14,834 nt of DNA. Source: LSCE01 sp050485425 (GTDB lineage Bacteria > Pseudomonadota > Gammaproteobacteria > Nitrococcales > Aquisalimonadaceae). Each line of letters begins with the position of its first letter. Within the stretch, counting starts at the first letter, position 1. Location of the stretch: NCBI GenBank assembly GCA_050485425.1, contig JBJHBJ010000078.1:1-14834 (forward strand), given 5' to 3'. Of the stretch, positions 6,460 to 12,326 are shown in pieces. The notes under the pieces were generated by a model. That model was not told the DNA's origin and searched no databases. It saw nothing but the letters and a program-made list of their open reading frames with translations. The translations under genes and the position numbers were made by a program.

Positions 6460-7155
6460 GTGAATGACTGGATGATGGTTCGGCAGCTTTATGCCGAATG
6501 CAGCAGGGAACGCATTCTGCGGCAGCTCTTCTTTTCCAATCTGCTGAATCTCTCCGGCCTGGTGCTGGCGGTGTACCTGCTGCTGGCGCTGGTGGGCATG
6601 ATGATGGTGCTGACGCTGCTGCCCGGCTGGCTGGCGGCGCTGGTGCTGCTTGTCATGGTGGCCGTCTTCGTGCCTGTCGGCGGGCTGGTGCTGGAAGAAC
6701 GCTCGCACGTGGTGTTCCCGGAGCATTTCCACCAGTACCGGGAGATCGTGAGCACCTACCGGCGGGGCTTCCTCGGCCTGCGTTATGCCGAGTTCGTCTT
6801 CCGCCTTCGTGCCGTCGGGCGCTTTCAGGTGGAAATGCTGGAAACGGCCCTGCGCTGCTGTGATGCCGAGGTGGAACTGGCGCGGCAGACGGACCGGCCC
6901 CGCGGCTGGGGCGGCGTGGTGCTGCTGGTAATATTCGCCGCCGGCCTGGCGGCAGGCGCACCCTGGCTGACTGGCTGGGGCGTGCCGGGAACCCTGCTGT
7001 ACTGGATGATCATTGCAGCGGTACTGGTCGCCATGCTGCGGGGCGCCATCATTGCCGCCCAGCCGAAACGCCGCCCGGAGCATGAACTGCGCTGCGTCAT
7101 CGCCTGGGCGCTGGAGGAAGCCAGGGCAGAGGCGCCGGCACGGTCCCCCCATTGA
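6460..7155 (+). CDS. Four-helix integral membrane protein of unknown function
   Basis: 231 aa, GTG start at 6460 with a weak AGGTGG 3 nt upstream; ATGs at 6472 and 6475 lack a better site. Hydrophobicity shows two long helices close together at residues ~28-50 and ~55-78 (NLSGLVLAVYLLLALVGMM; GWLAALVLLVMVAVFVPVGG). A charged, mostly helical loop of ~70 residues follows (HQYREIVSTYRRGF..FRLRAVGRFQVEMLE). Two more helices lie at ~151-170 and ~177-200, and there is a short basic/acidic tail (PKRRPEHELR). Both ends probably lie in the cytoplasm. No signal peptide, catalytic motif or known family is recognised. It is divergent from rhs and 88 bp upstream of the toxin-antitoxin pair, with a weak hairpin between, so it is probably its own unit. 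GC-rich codon usage is like the chromosome rather than the AT-rich toxin tips. The reading frame is convincing; the function is not known. Confidence 0.8.
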   Translation: MNDWMMVRQLYAECSRERILRQLFFSNLLNLSGLVLAVYLLLALVGMMMVLTLLPGWLAALVLLVMVAVFVPVGGLVLEERSHVVFPEHFHQYREIVSTYRRGFLGLRYAEFVFRLRAVGRFQVEMLETALRCCDAEVELARQTDRPRGWGGVVLLVIFAAGLAAGAPWLTGWGVPGTLLYWMIIAAVLVAMLRGAIIAAQPKRRPEHELRCVIAWALEEARAEAPARSPH

Positions 7156-7166
7156 AACGGGGCCGT
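7140..7166 (+). terminator. Weak hairpin at the end of the membrane-protein gene
   Basis: ACGGTCCCC (from 7140) can pair with GGGGCCGT (7159-7166) with one bulged base, around a loop that holds the stop codon (7153-7155). Only CTATTCC follows, with no U tract, so this is at best a poor intrinsic terminator separating the gene from the toxin-antitoxin pair downstream. Confidence 0.3.
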
Positions 7167-7243
7167 CTATTCCGGTGTGACACGGCGCATGGGTTAGAAT
7201 CCCTGGATAGATTGAAGGTCAGCTCGTCGGGCGGGAGTTGTCT

Positions 7244-7543
7244 GTGCGGTTGAGTGAACGGCAGCAGGACATTATACGAAGAGCGGTTGAATCCTGTTTC
7301 GGCCGGGATGCCCGTGTGCTGGTGTTCGGATCGCGCCTGGACGATGCGCGGCGGGGCGGGGATATCGACTTGCTCGTCGAAAGCGATTTGACCGGCGAGG
7401 CCCTGTTTGCCGCCGAGCAGCGTCTGTATGCGCGTCTGCAGCGCCTGCTTGGAGAGCGCCGTATTGACCTGATCACGCATTCCCGCGGCGCTCCTGCGAA
7501 TGGTATCCGGCGGCACGCGCTGGAGACAGGGGTGTTGTTGTGA
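7244..7543 (+). CDS. mntA: MntA-like minimal nucleotidyltransferase, antitoxin of a MNT-HEPN pair
   Basis: About 99 aa. The core is FGSRLDDARRGGDIDLLVES, i.e. Gly29-Ser30, then nine residues, then Asp40-x-Asp42, with a third Asp at ~75 (RRIDLITHS). These are the nucleotide-binding and metal-binding residues of minimal nucleotidyltransferases. In the characterised Shewanella system MntA transfers AMP groups to a Tyr of HepT and so silences it. Start choice: a GTG at 7244 sits 6 nt after GGAG (7234-7237). A TTG at 7238 would abut the same site with no spacer, so GTG is preferred; the TTG form is two residues longer. The stop overlaps the next gene (GTGA), so both are co-translated. The antitoxin comes first here, whereas in the best-studied hepT-mntA locus the toxin comes first. 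The GS-to-DxD gap is one residue shorter than the textbook GSx10DxD. Confidence 0.85.
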   Translation: MRLSERQQDIIRRAVESCFGRDARVLVFGSRLDDARRGGDIDLLVESDLTGEALFAAEQRLYARLQRLLGERRIDLITHSRGAPANGIRRHALETGVLL

Positions 7544-8022
7544 GCCGGCTGCAACGCCTGTTTACCCTGACGGAGCGGGAAGCGAAACACCTGCTTGGCG
7601 TCCGGCAACGCCTGTTCGGCGGGAAAGACCCCGAGACGATCGATGTCGCCTGGCTGGAGTCCGAACTGGCTCTTGATGTGGGGATCGACCGGCTCGAGTC
7701 ATTCGGGGCCAAGTTTTCCCGCCTTCAGGACACGCTGATGGACAAGCTGATCCCCACAATGCTCGAGGCGGCCGGCGAGCGGCCAGGAACGGCGATCGAC
7801 AACCTCGACCGCCTGGAACGGCTTGGCCTGCTGGATGACGCCGATGCATGGCTTGCCATGCGCCGGTTGCGCAACCGGCTGGTACACGAATATATCGAGA
7901 ACCCGGAAGACATGATTCCGGCTCTGCGCTCGGCCTACACGTTCTCGGGCACCATGGTCGCGTTCCGCGATGCGCTGGAGTCTTACTGTCGCTCTCGGGA
8001 GATGCTGTCCTCTTCGCGCTGA
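7540..8022 (+). CDS. hepT: HepT-like HEPN ribonuclease toxin of a MNT-HEPN pair
   Basis: 160 aa, mostly alpha-helical. The GTG start at 7540 overlaps the mntA stop by the GTGA tetranucleotide. The motif RNRLVHEY at residues ~111-118 matches the HEPN active site RX4HXY exactly: R111 and H116 are the RNase residues, and Y118 is the position AMPylated by MntA in the described family. Upstream lie LDVGIDRLESFGAKFSRLQD and LGLLDDADAWLAMRRL, typical of HepT helices. The toxin would cut RNA (tRNA in characterised cases) when released from the antitoxin. Such pairs act as addiction modules and are often carried in defence or accessory islands, consistent with the Rhs locus nearby. The C-terminus (SREMLSSSR) is unremarkable. 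Nothing indicates damage to the pair. The DUF86-type HepT identity is from motifs only. Confidence 0.83.
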   Translation: MSRLQRLFTLTEREAKHLLGVRQRLFGGKDPETIDVAWLESELALDVGIDRLESFGAKFSRLQDTLMDKLIPTMLEAAGERPGTAIDNLDRLERLGLLDDADAWLAMRRLRNRLVHEYIENPEDMIPALRSAYTFSGTMVAFRDALESYCRSREMLSSSR

Positions 8023-8136
8023 CGGCGCCTTGGCTCCGGACCGCATAGCCGCCTATCGTTCTTTCCGCACGCGTGCTACAACAGCGTTACATAACGAAGA
8101 AATGGCCGATACCGTTTCGCGGTTGAAGGCCAGCCA

Positions 8137-8164
8137 GGGAATGCCGTGGTACTCGGCCATTCCC
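8137..8164. promoter_or_regulatory. Inverted repeat upstream of the MocR-type regulator, possible operator
   Basis: GGGAATG (8137-8143) and CATTCCC (8158-8164) form a 7-bp perfect inverted repeat with a 14-nt spacer, 22 nt before the regulator's GTG and just ahead of its ribosome binding site (GGAGGAG, 8177-8183). The position suits autoregulation or a leader hairpin. The gap 8023-8186 holds nothing else that I can support. It could be chance. Confidence 0.3.
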
Positions 8165-8186
8165 GAAGCGTGGGTCGGAGGAGATC

Positions 8187-9650
8187 GTGGCGCAGGAGCT
8201 GTTTCTCTACGAGCGCATCAGCAGGCGTCTGCTGGATCAGATCCGTCAGGGCAGCTACCGGGTTGGCGAGCGCCTGCCTTCGGTGCGGCGGATGAGCCAG
8301 TTGTTCGGTGTGAGCGTGAACACCGTCATGCAGTGCTACCGCCACCTGGAGGCCGAGGGCTACCTCGAGGTTCGCCCCCAGTCCGGTGTCTTCGTCCGCT
8401 CCGACGATGTGCAGGAGATGCCAACGCCGGTCCGCGACCGTTTTCCGTTGCTGCCGGTGGAGGTGTCGCTCAGCGAGCAGGTCCTGCACTACATGGAATT
8501 CCATGCCAACCCCGATCTGGTGCGGCTGGGCATCGCCTTGCCCGGGCCGGACGTGCAGCCTGTGAGCCGCGTGCTGCAGACGTTGCGGGACGTGACCCGG
8601 CTGCAGCCGCTGGATGCCTGGGACTACATGCACCCCCACGGCAACGATACGCTGACCCACCATCTGGCCCGGCGCAGCCTGCCTTACGAGGTACCGGTGT
8701 CGCAGGAGGACATCATTGTCACCAGCGGCTGCATGGAGGCGCTGACGCTGGCGTTGCGCAGCGTCAGCCGCCCCGGCGACGCCGTGGCGGTGGAATCCCC
8801 CACCTATTACGGCACCCTGCTGTTGCTGGAAGCCCACGAGCGCAGGGTGGTGGAGGTGCCCGCCCATCACCGGGAGGGCATCTGCCTGTCCACGCTGGAG
8901 CAGGTGTTTGCCCGGGGTGAGGTGTCGGCGTGCATGGTGTCCACGAATGCACAGAACCCGCTCGGCTTTACCATGCCGGCGGAGCGCAAGCGCGCGCTGG
9001 TGGCCTTGTCGGCCCGCTATCAGGTGCCGCTGATCGAGAACGATATCTGGGGAGACACCGTTTACGGCGAGGAGTCTGCGCTGCCCGCCAAGGCCTATGA
9101 TGAAGAAGGATTGGTGATCTACTGCAATTCGTTCTCGAAGACCCTGATCCCGGGCTTCAGGCTGGGGTGGGCTGTGCCGGGGCGCTTCCATCACCGCTTT
9201 CTGGAGTTGAAGCAGCTCAGCACCATTACCTCCGGCTCCGCGCCGCAGATGGTGATGGGCAGGCTGCTGGAAAGCGGCTTCTACGCGCAGCACCTGCGCG
9301 AGCTCCGGCAGGCATTGCAGCAGCAGGTGCGTCGGACCGCGGAATGCGTGCGCCGGCATTTCCCGGACGGAACCTGGGTGAGCCAGCCCACCGGTGGCTG
9401 CGTGCTCTGGGTGGCGTTGCCGGAGCAGGTCAACGCCACGGACCTGTTCAACCGGGCGATCGATGCCGGCATTCACGTGTTCCCCGGCGACGTGTTCTCG
9501 GCGGACGGCAAGCACGTCAATTTCCTGCGTATCAATGCCGGTAACCCGGTCACGGCGAGAGTGGAGCGGGCGCTGCACCGGCTGGGGGAGCTTGCGTGTG
9601 AACTGGTGGAACAGGCACCGCCTGTCAGGCGGGCGGGGCGGCTGCGTTAG
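8187..9650 (+). CDS. MocR/GntR-family PLP-dependent transcriptional regulator
   Basis: 487 aa. The N-terminal ~70 residues are a GntR winged helix: YERISRRLLDQIRQGSYRVGERLPSVRR, then MSQLFGVSVNTVMQCYRHLEAEG and SGVFVRS. From ~95 onward it is a fold-type I aminotransferase domain: SGCMEALTLAL (~180), ESPTYYGT (~203), NAQNPLG (~254), D286 in ENDIWGD contacting the PLP ring nitrogen, the Schiff-base lysine K318 in NSFSKTLIPGFRLGW, and the carboxylate-binding Arg in FLRINAGN (~448). The layout is that of MocR regulators such as E. coli YdcR. They sense amino-acid-like or PLP-reactive ligands and normally have no free enzyme role. The start is GTG 8187, with GGAGGAG only 3 nt upstream (GGAGG at 5 nt). 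No obvious target gene sits divergently, as the upstream neighbour is hepT. All key cofactor residues are present, so it should bind PLP. The regulated pathway cannot be told from this window. Confidence 0.92.
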   Translation: MAQELFLYERISRRLLDQIRQGSYRVGERLPSVRRMSQLFGVSVNTVMQCYRHLEAEGYLEVRPQSGVFVRSDDVQEMPTPVRDRFPLLPVEVSLSEQVLHYMEFHANPDLVRLGIALPGPDVQPVSRVLQTLRDVTRLQPLDAWDYMHPHGNDTLTHHLARRSLPYEVPVSQEDIIVTSGCMEALTLALRSVSRPGDAVAVESPTYYGTLLLLEAHERRVVEVPAHHREGICLSTLEQVFARGEVSACMVSTNAQNPLGFTMPAERKRALVALSARYQVPLIENDIWGDTVYGEESALPAKAYDEEGLVIYCNSFSKTLIPGFRLGWAVPGRFHHRFLELKQLSTITSGSAPQMVMGRLLESGFYAQHLRELRQALQQQVRRTAECVRRHFPDGTWVSQPTGGCVLWVALPEQVNATDLFNRAIDAGIHVFPGDVFSADGKHVNFLRINAGNPVTARVERALHRLGELACELVEQAPPVRRAGRLR

Positions 9651-9660
9651 CCGCCCCGCC
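9632..9660. terminator. Strong hairpin between convergent genes (bidirectional terminator candidate)
   Basis: GGCGGGGCGGCT (9632-9643) pairs perfectly over 12 bp with AGCCGCCCCGCC (9649-9660) around a 5-nt loop. The stem includes the stop codon of the MocR-type gene (9648-9650) and lies 11 bp from the end of the convergent lipoprotein gene (9672). Neither side has a clear U tract (GGTTTC on the plus side), so it may act as a barrier to transcription and as an mRNA 3' end stabiliser for both genes rather than a classic intrinsic terminator. Confidence 0.55.
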
Positions 9661-9671
9661 GGTTTCACGGC

Positions 9672-11873
9672 CTAGTCCCGGGAGATGCCGGTGTAGTCGT
9701 CGCTGAAACAGGGGCTTTCCCCGCACACGTCCACCACGGCGCCGTCCGCTTTCATGAACTCCGATTTCTGCTCACGGGCGGCCACGGTGTCGCGTGGCGA
9801 ACCGTGCGGGTCATTGCCCACGCCGGTGTCCGGGCCGGTATTGGTGGTGGGCGGATGAGGGTTGCCGTTGCCGTTATCCACGTCGCCGGAATCCCACACC
9901 ATGATGGCGTGTCCCTGATGGGGATATTGCCCGATCTGCGGAATGGCGAAGTAGGGGTTGTCATCGGGGTGTTCGCCGAGCCGCACCGTCGGCTCGTGGA
10001 TGGCTGCACCGATGGTGCGGGCCATGATCTCCGCGCTCCAGTGCGTGACCTGGTAGTCCCCCAGGGCCACGTGCAGCAGCACCGCCTTGTCCGTGGGCGT
10101 ATTCGGCAGGTGGTTGCCGGCCAGGTGGCTCAGGTAACCGTTGTTCTCCGAACGGTCCCACAGCATCTGCATCAGGCCGAACACCAGCGAGCGCTCCAGT
10201 TCATCCTGGTAGGCCTGGTAGAGAATGTACCCGAAGCGTTCGTCGAACGGCCCGTAGCGGCGCAGCAGCAGGCTGTAGTTGCTGCCAGGCACGCCCAGCA
10301 CACCGCGATGGATGTTGGGGGCCGTGGCGACCAGCGCGCCGCCCTTGATGCCGCCCTGGCTGTTGCCGTCGAAGAAGACGTGCTCGGGGTCGTACACCAG
10401 CGTGTCGCCCGGGCCGTGACGGAATGCGGGATGGCTCTGGAAGCCGTCTTCATGCTGCAGCAGCTCCGCAAGGAACATGAAGTTCAGCAAGCCCTGCTGG
10501 CTGCGGTCCAGTTGCTTCGGCAGGTGGGTGATGTCGGCCAGGACATTCTGGATGGTGCCGGCAATGAAATCTTCCTGTGCCATGCCGATCCAGTCCGTGG
10601 CGCAGAACATGATGTTGTGCTCGTTCTGCATGGCGCGCACGTTGCCGCCGCGCGTCTCCCCGGCCGGTCCCTCGCCGAACAGGCCGTGGCCGTAGAGGGC
10701 TGCGCGGGCAGGGGTTACCGTCGCCGTGTCGTCGTCGAAGTCCGCCACGGTGGACTCGGCGATCTGGCAACGAAAGCGGGCGGTGACGGTATCGTCGTGC
10801 AGTTGCTGCGGCAGGGCATCGGGGGCGTCCTCGGTGTAATTGAAACTCGAACCGGGGGTGCCGCCGATCTGGTTGAGGAAGTTCGGGACCTCGAACGTTC
10901 CGGTGATGCCGCGGCTGAGCCCGCTGCGCACACTGCCATCGATCTCCAGTCCGACCTCATCCACGCTGAACTGCGGGGCGCCGCCGCCCAGCCTGGCGAA
11001 GGCCTCGTCGCGTATGTGCAGCAGGCGCTCCGTGATGTTCTTCTGGCTGGCCACCGTGAAGTCCCAGGCCAGCACCAGTTCGTTCCGGTCCACGCCATGG
11101 GTCTCCAGTCGCGCGAAAATGTCTTCCATGGCATCGCGCCGGGCCTCGTACACATCCTCGTTGGTGTTCAGGCGGTCGCGATAGGCGCGGAACAGCGGCC
11201 CGGCTTCGATGGCTTCGCCGTTGGCGTCCCGAAGGTTTCGCATGGCCACGATGTAGCGTTCGCCTTCGGTGAAGTTCCTGGCCGGCCGGATGATCAGTGC
11301 GCGGCCTTCCGGGCCGGAGGCGTTGGCGTCCAGCTCGCTCCAGATCAGATGGCGTTCGCCGCTGTCGGCGTTGATGACCAGAATCGGCGCATCGGCGTCC
11401 AGCGAGCGTTCGATGTCGGTAATGCGCACGGCGCCGGTCTGGTCCAGGTCCAGTTCAGGGAAATGGGCGAGAAGCATGGCGCCGGGGGAGAAGCCGTCGT
11501 TGCGGTTCCACTCCGCCGGAATGATCGGCGTCGGCGATTCGTTGAGGACGTGTATGAAGTGCCGCGGCGGGTCCGGGGGAATGTCCAGTTCCTGTGCCAC
11601 GGGCATGGCCTCCGGGCTGAAGGCGATGCGTAGTCCGGTCTCGGTTGCGCCGTCGCTGCGCGTGGTGTGGTTGCTGGGGAACGGATACAGGCAACTGCTG
11701 CTCACCAGGTGGTCGCAGATATCGGCAGTGGCGGCATCGAGCTCCCCCGAGAGATCGATCTCCCCGGCGTATTCGAAGCCGTTGTCGGACCCCGATGAGC
11801 TGGAGCTGCTGAAACAGCCTTGCAGTGACAAGGCGGAAACGGACAGAAAGACGATGGGCCAGAGTGGACGCAT
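9672..11873 (-). CDS. Secreted lipoprotein, alpha/beta-hydrolase of extracellular lipase/esterase type
   Basis: 733 aa. I start it at the ATG 11873-11871 because AGGAGGAG lies 8 nt upstream and the protein then begins with a lipoprotein signal: MRPLWPIVFLSVSALSLQGC, then FSSSSSSGSDNG. The Cys is the lipidation site, and Phe at +2 (not Asp) suggests the outer membrane. A longer frame to 11972 only adds leader sequence. Residues ~40-230 hold Ig-like strand patterns common in N-terminal parts of bacterial surface lipases (ILVINADSGERHLIWSEL, ALIIRPARNFTEGERY, NLRDANGEAI). The hydrolase part has an oxyanion region (LYGHGLFGEG, ~393-402), a nucleophile elbow FFDGNSQGG (Ser505), a probable acid Asp606 in VALGDYQV, and His652/655 in YPHQGHAIMVWD. 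Near the end it has a Cys pair (C717, C722). An esterase or lipase on the cell surface is the best guess; the substrate is unknown. It is convergent with the MocR-type gene and divergent from the DUF6351-like gene. Confidence 0.85.
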   Translation of the reverse strand: MRPLWPIVFLSVSALSLQGCFSSSSSSGSDNGFEYAGEIDLSGELDAATADICDHLVSSSCLYPFPSNHTTRSDGATETGLRIAFSPEAMPVAQELDIPPDPPRHFIHVLNESPTPIIPAEWNRNDGFSPGAMLLAHFPELDLDQTGAVRITDIERSLDADAPILVINADSGERHLIWSELDANASGPEGRALIIRPARNFTEGERYIVAMRNLRDANGEAIEAGPLFRAYRDRLNTNEDVYEARRDAMEDIFARLETHGVDRNELVLAWDFTVASQKNITERLLHIRDEAFARLGGGAPQFSVDEVGLEIDGSVRSGLSRGITGTFEVPNFLNQIGGTPGSSFNYTEDAPDALPQQLHDDTVTARFRCQIAESTVADFDDDTATVTPARAALYGHGLFGEGPAGETRGGNVRAMQNEHNIMFCATDWIGMAQEDFIAGTIQNVLADITHLPKQLDRSQQGLLNFMFLAELLQHEDGFQSHPAFRHGPGDTLVYDPEHVFFDGNSQGGIKGGALVATAPNIHRGVLGVPGSNYSLLLRRYGPFDERFGYILYQAYQDELERSLVFGLMQMLWDRSENNGYLSHLAGNHLPNTPTDKAVLLHVALGDYQVTHWSAEIMARTIGAAIHEPTVRLGEHPDDNPYFAIPQIGQYPHQGHAIMVWDSGDVDNGNGNPHPPTTNTGPDTGVGNDPHGSPRDTVAAREQKSEFMKADGAVVDVCGESPCFSDDYTGISRD

Positions 11874-12326
11874 GTAATGAACTCCTCCTCGCGGAACCGT
11901 GTCGCGGTTCTCTCGTTGCAGGCTGGATCCGGGCGGGTGCCCGGTCGGATTACACGTTAGCGTCCGGCGCACCGCAGCAAACAGGCACAGTTGCAGGCTT
12001 CCGGCTGGAACAGTTCGGGCTTGCGCCCGACGGTAGCAACCGCTGCGCGGTTACTCCCCTACGGTGAGGGCAGGTTCCGGGAGGGGCGGTGCGGCGTAGG
12101 GGGGTAATCGCCGAGAGGCGATTGCCACCGGTCCGGCCGAAGGGCGGAAAGGTAAGGAAGTGCTGATCGATGCTGTGACCTTCCCGGCTGTTCCAGTCGT
12201 TTCCGGATATCTGTACCTGTTTTTGCGTCGCCTCCTCCGCCTACTGTCGTGAAAGACACCGTTCACTCTCATGGGAACGGGCATAAGAGCACCCGGATCA
12301 CCGGGGCATTGACGGAGGAGAAAACC
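11874..12326. promoter_or_regulatory. Divergent intergenic region between the two lipoprotein genes
   Basis: No credible gene lies here. Toward the minus-strand gene sit its strong AGGAGGAG site and two perfect 6-bp hairpins, GAACCG/CGGTTC (11894-11910) and CCGGGC/GCCCGG (11929-11944). The centre is occupied by a REPIN-like repeat (12015-12148). Toward the plus-strand gene is CCCGG/CCGGG (12292-12305), then GGAGGAG (12314-12320). I found no convincing -35/-10 pair on either strand, so promoters are not called. Because the repeat lies between the two start sites, expression of the two genes may be insulated from each other. Confidence 0.5.
12015..12148. repeat. REPIN-like repeat family B, copy 1
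   Basis: The element opens with the hairpin TCGGGC-TTGC-GCCCGA (12015-12030). The left arm follows, CGGTAGCAACCGC..GCGGTTACTC..CCTACG (12031-12063). After a 31-bp spacer comes the right arm, CGTAGGGGGGTAATCGCC..GGCGATTGCCACCG (12095-12130), which is an inverted, diverged copy of the left arm. An imperfect outer hairpin closes it (TCCGGCC..GGGCGGA). Copy 2 lies at 14696-14825 in the same orientation. Two inverted REP-type arms with a short spacer is the REPIN layout. Confidence 0.8.

Noticed and set aside
7167..7237. TAGAAT as a -10 box for the mntA-hepT operon
   Set aside because: No -35 element sits at 16-18 nt; the nearest candidate (GTGACA) is only 12 nt away.
8076..9668. 530-codon minus-strand frame opposite the MocR-type gene
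   Set aside because: The plus strand encodes an unmistakable GntR-aminotransferase protein; the minus frame is a mirror artefact rich in His, Arg and Gln.
9804..11633. 609-codon plus-strand frame opposite the alpha/beta-hydrolase lipoprotein
   Set aside because: The minus strand has a lipobox, a strong ribosome binding site and a catalytic elbow. The plus frame has none and is a GC-bias artefact.
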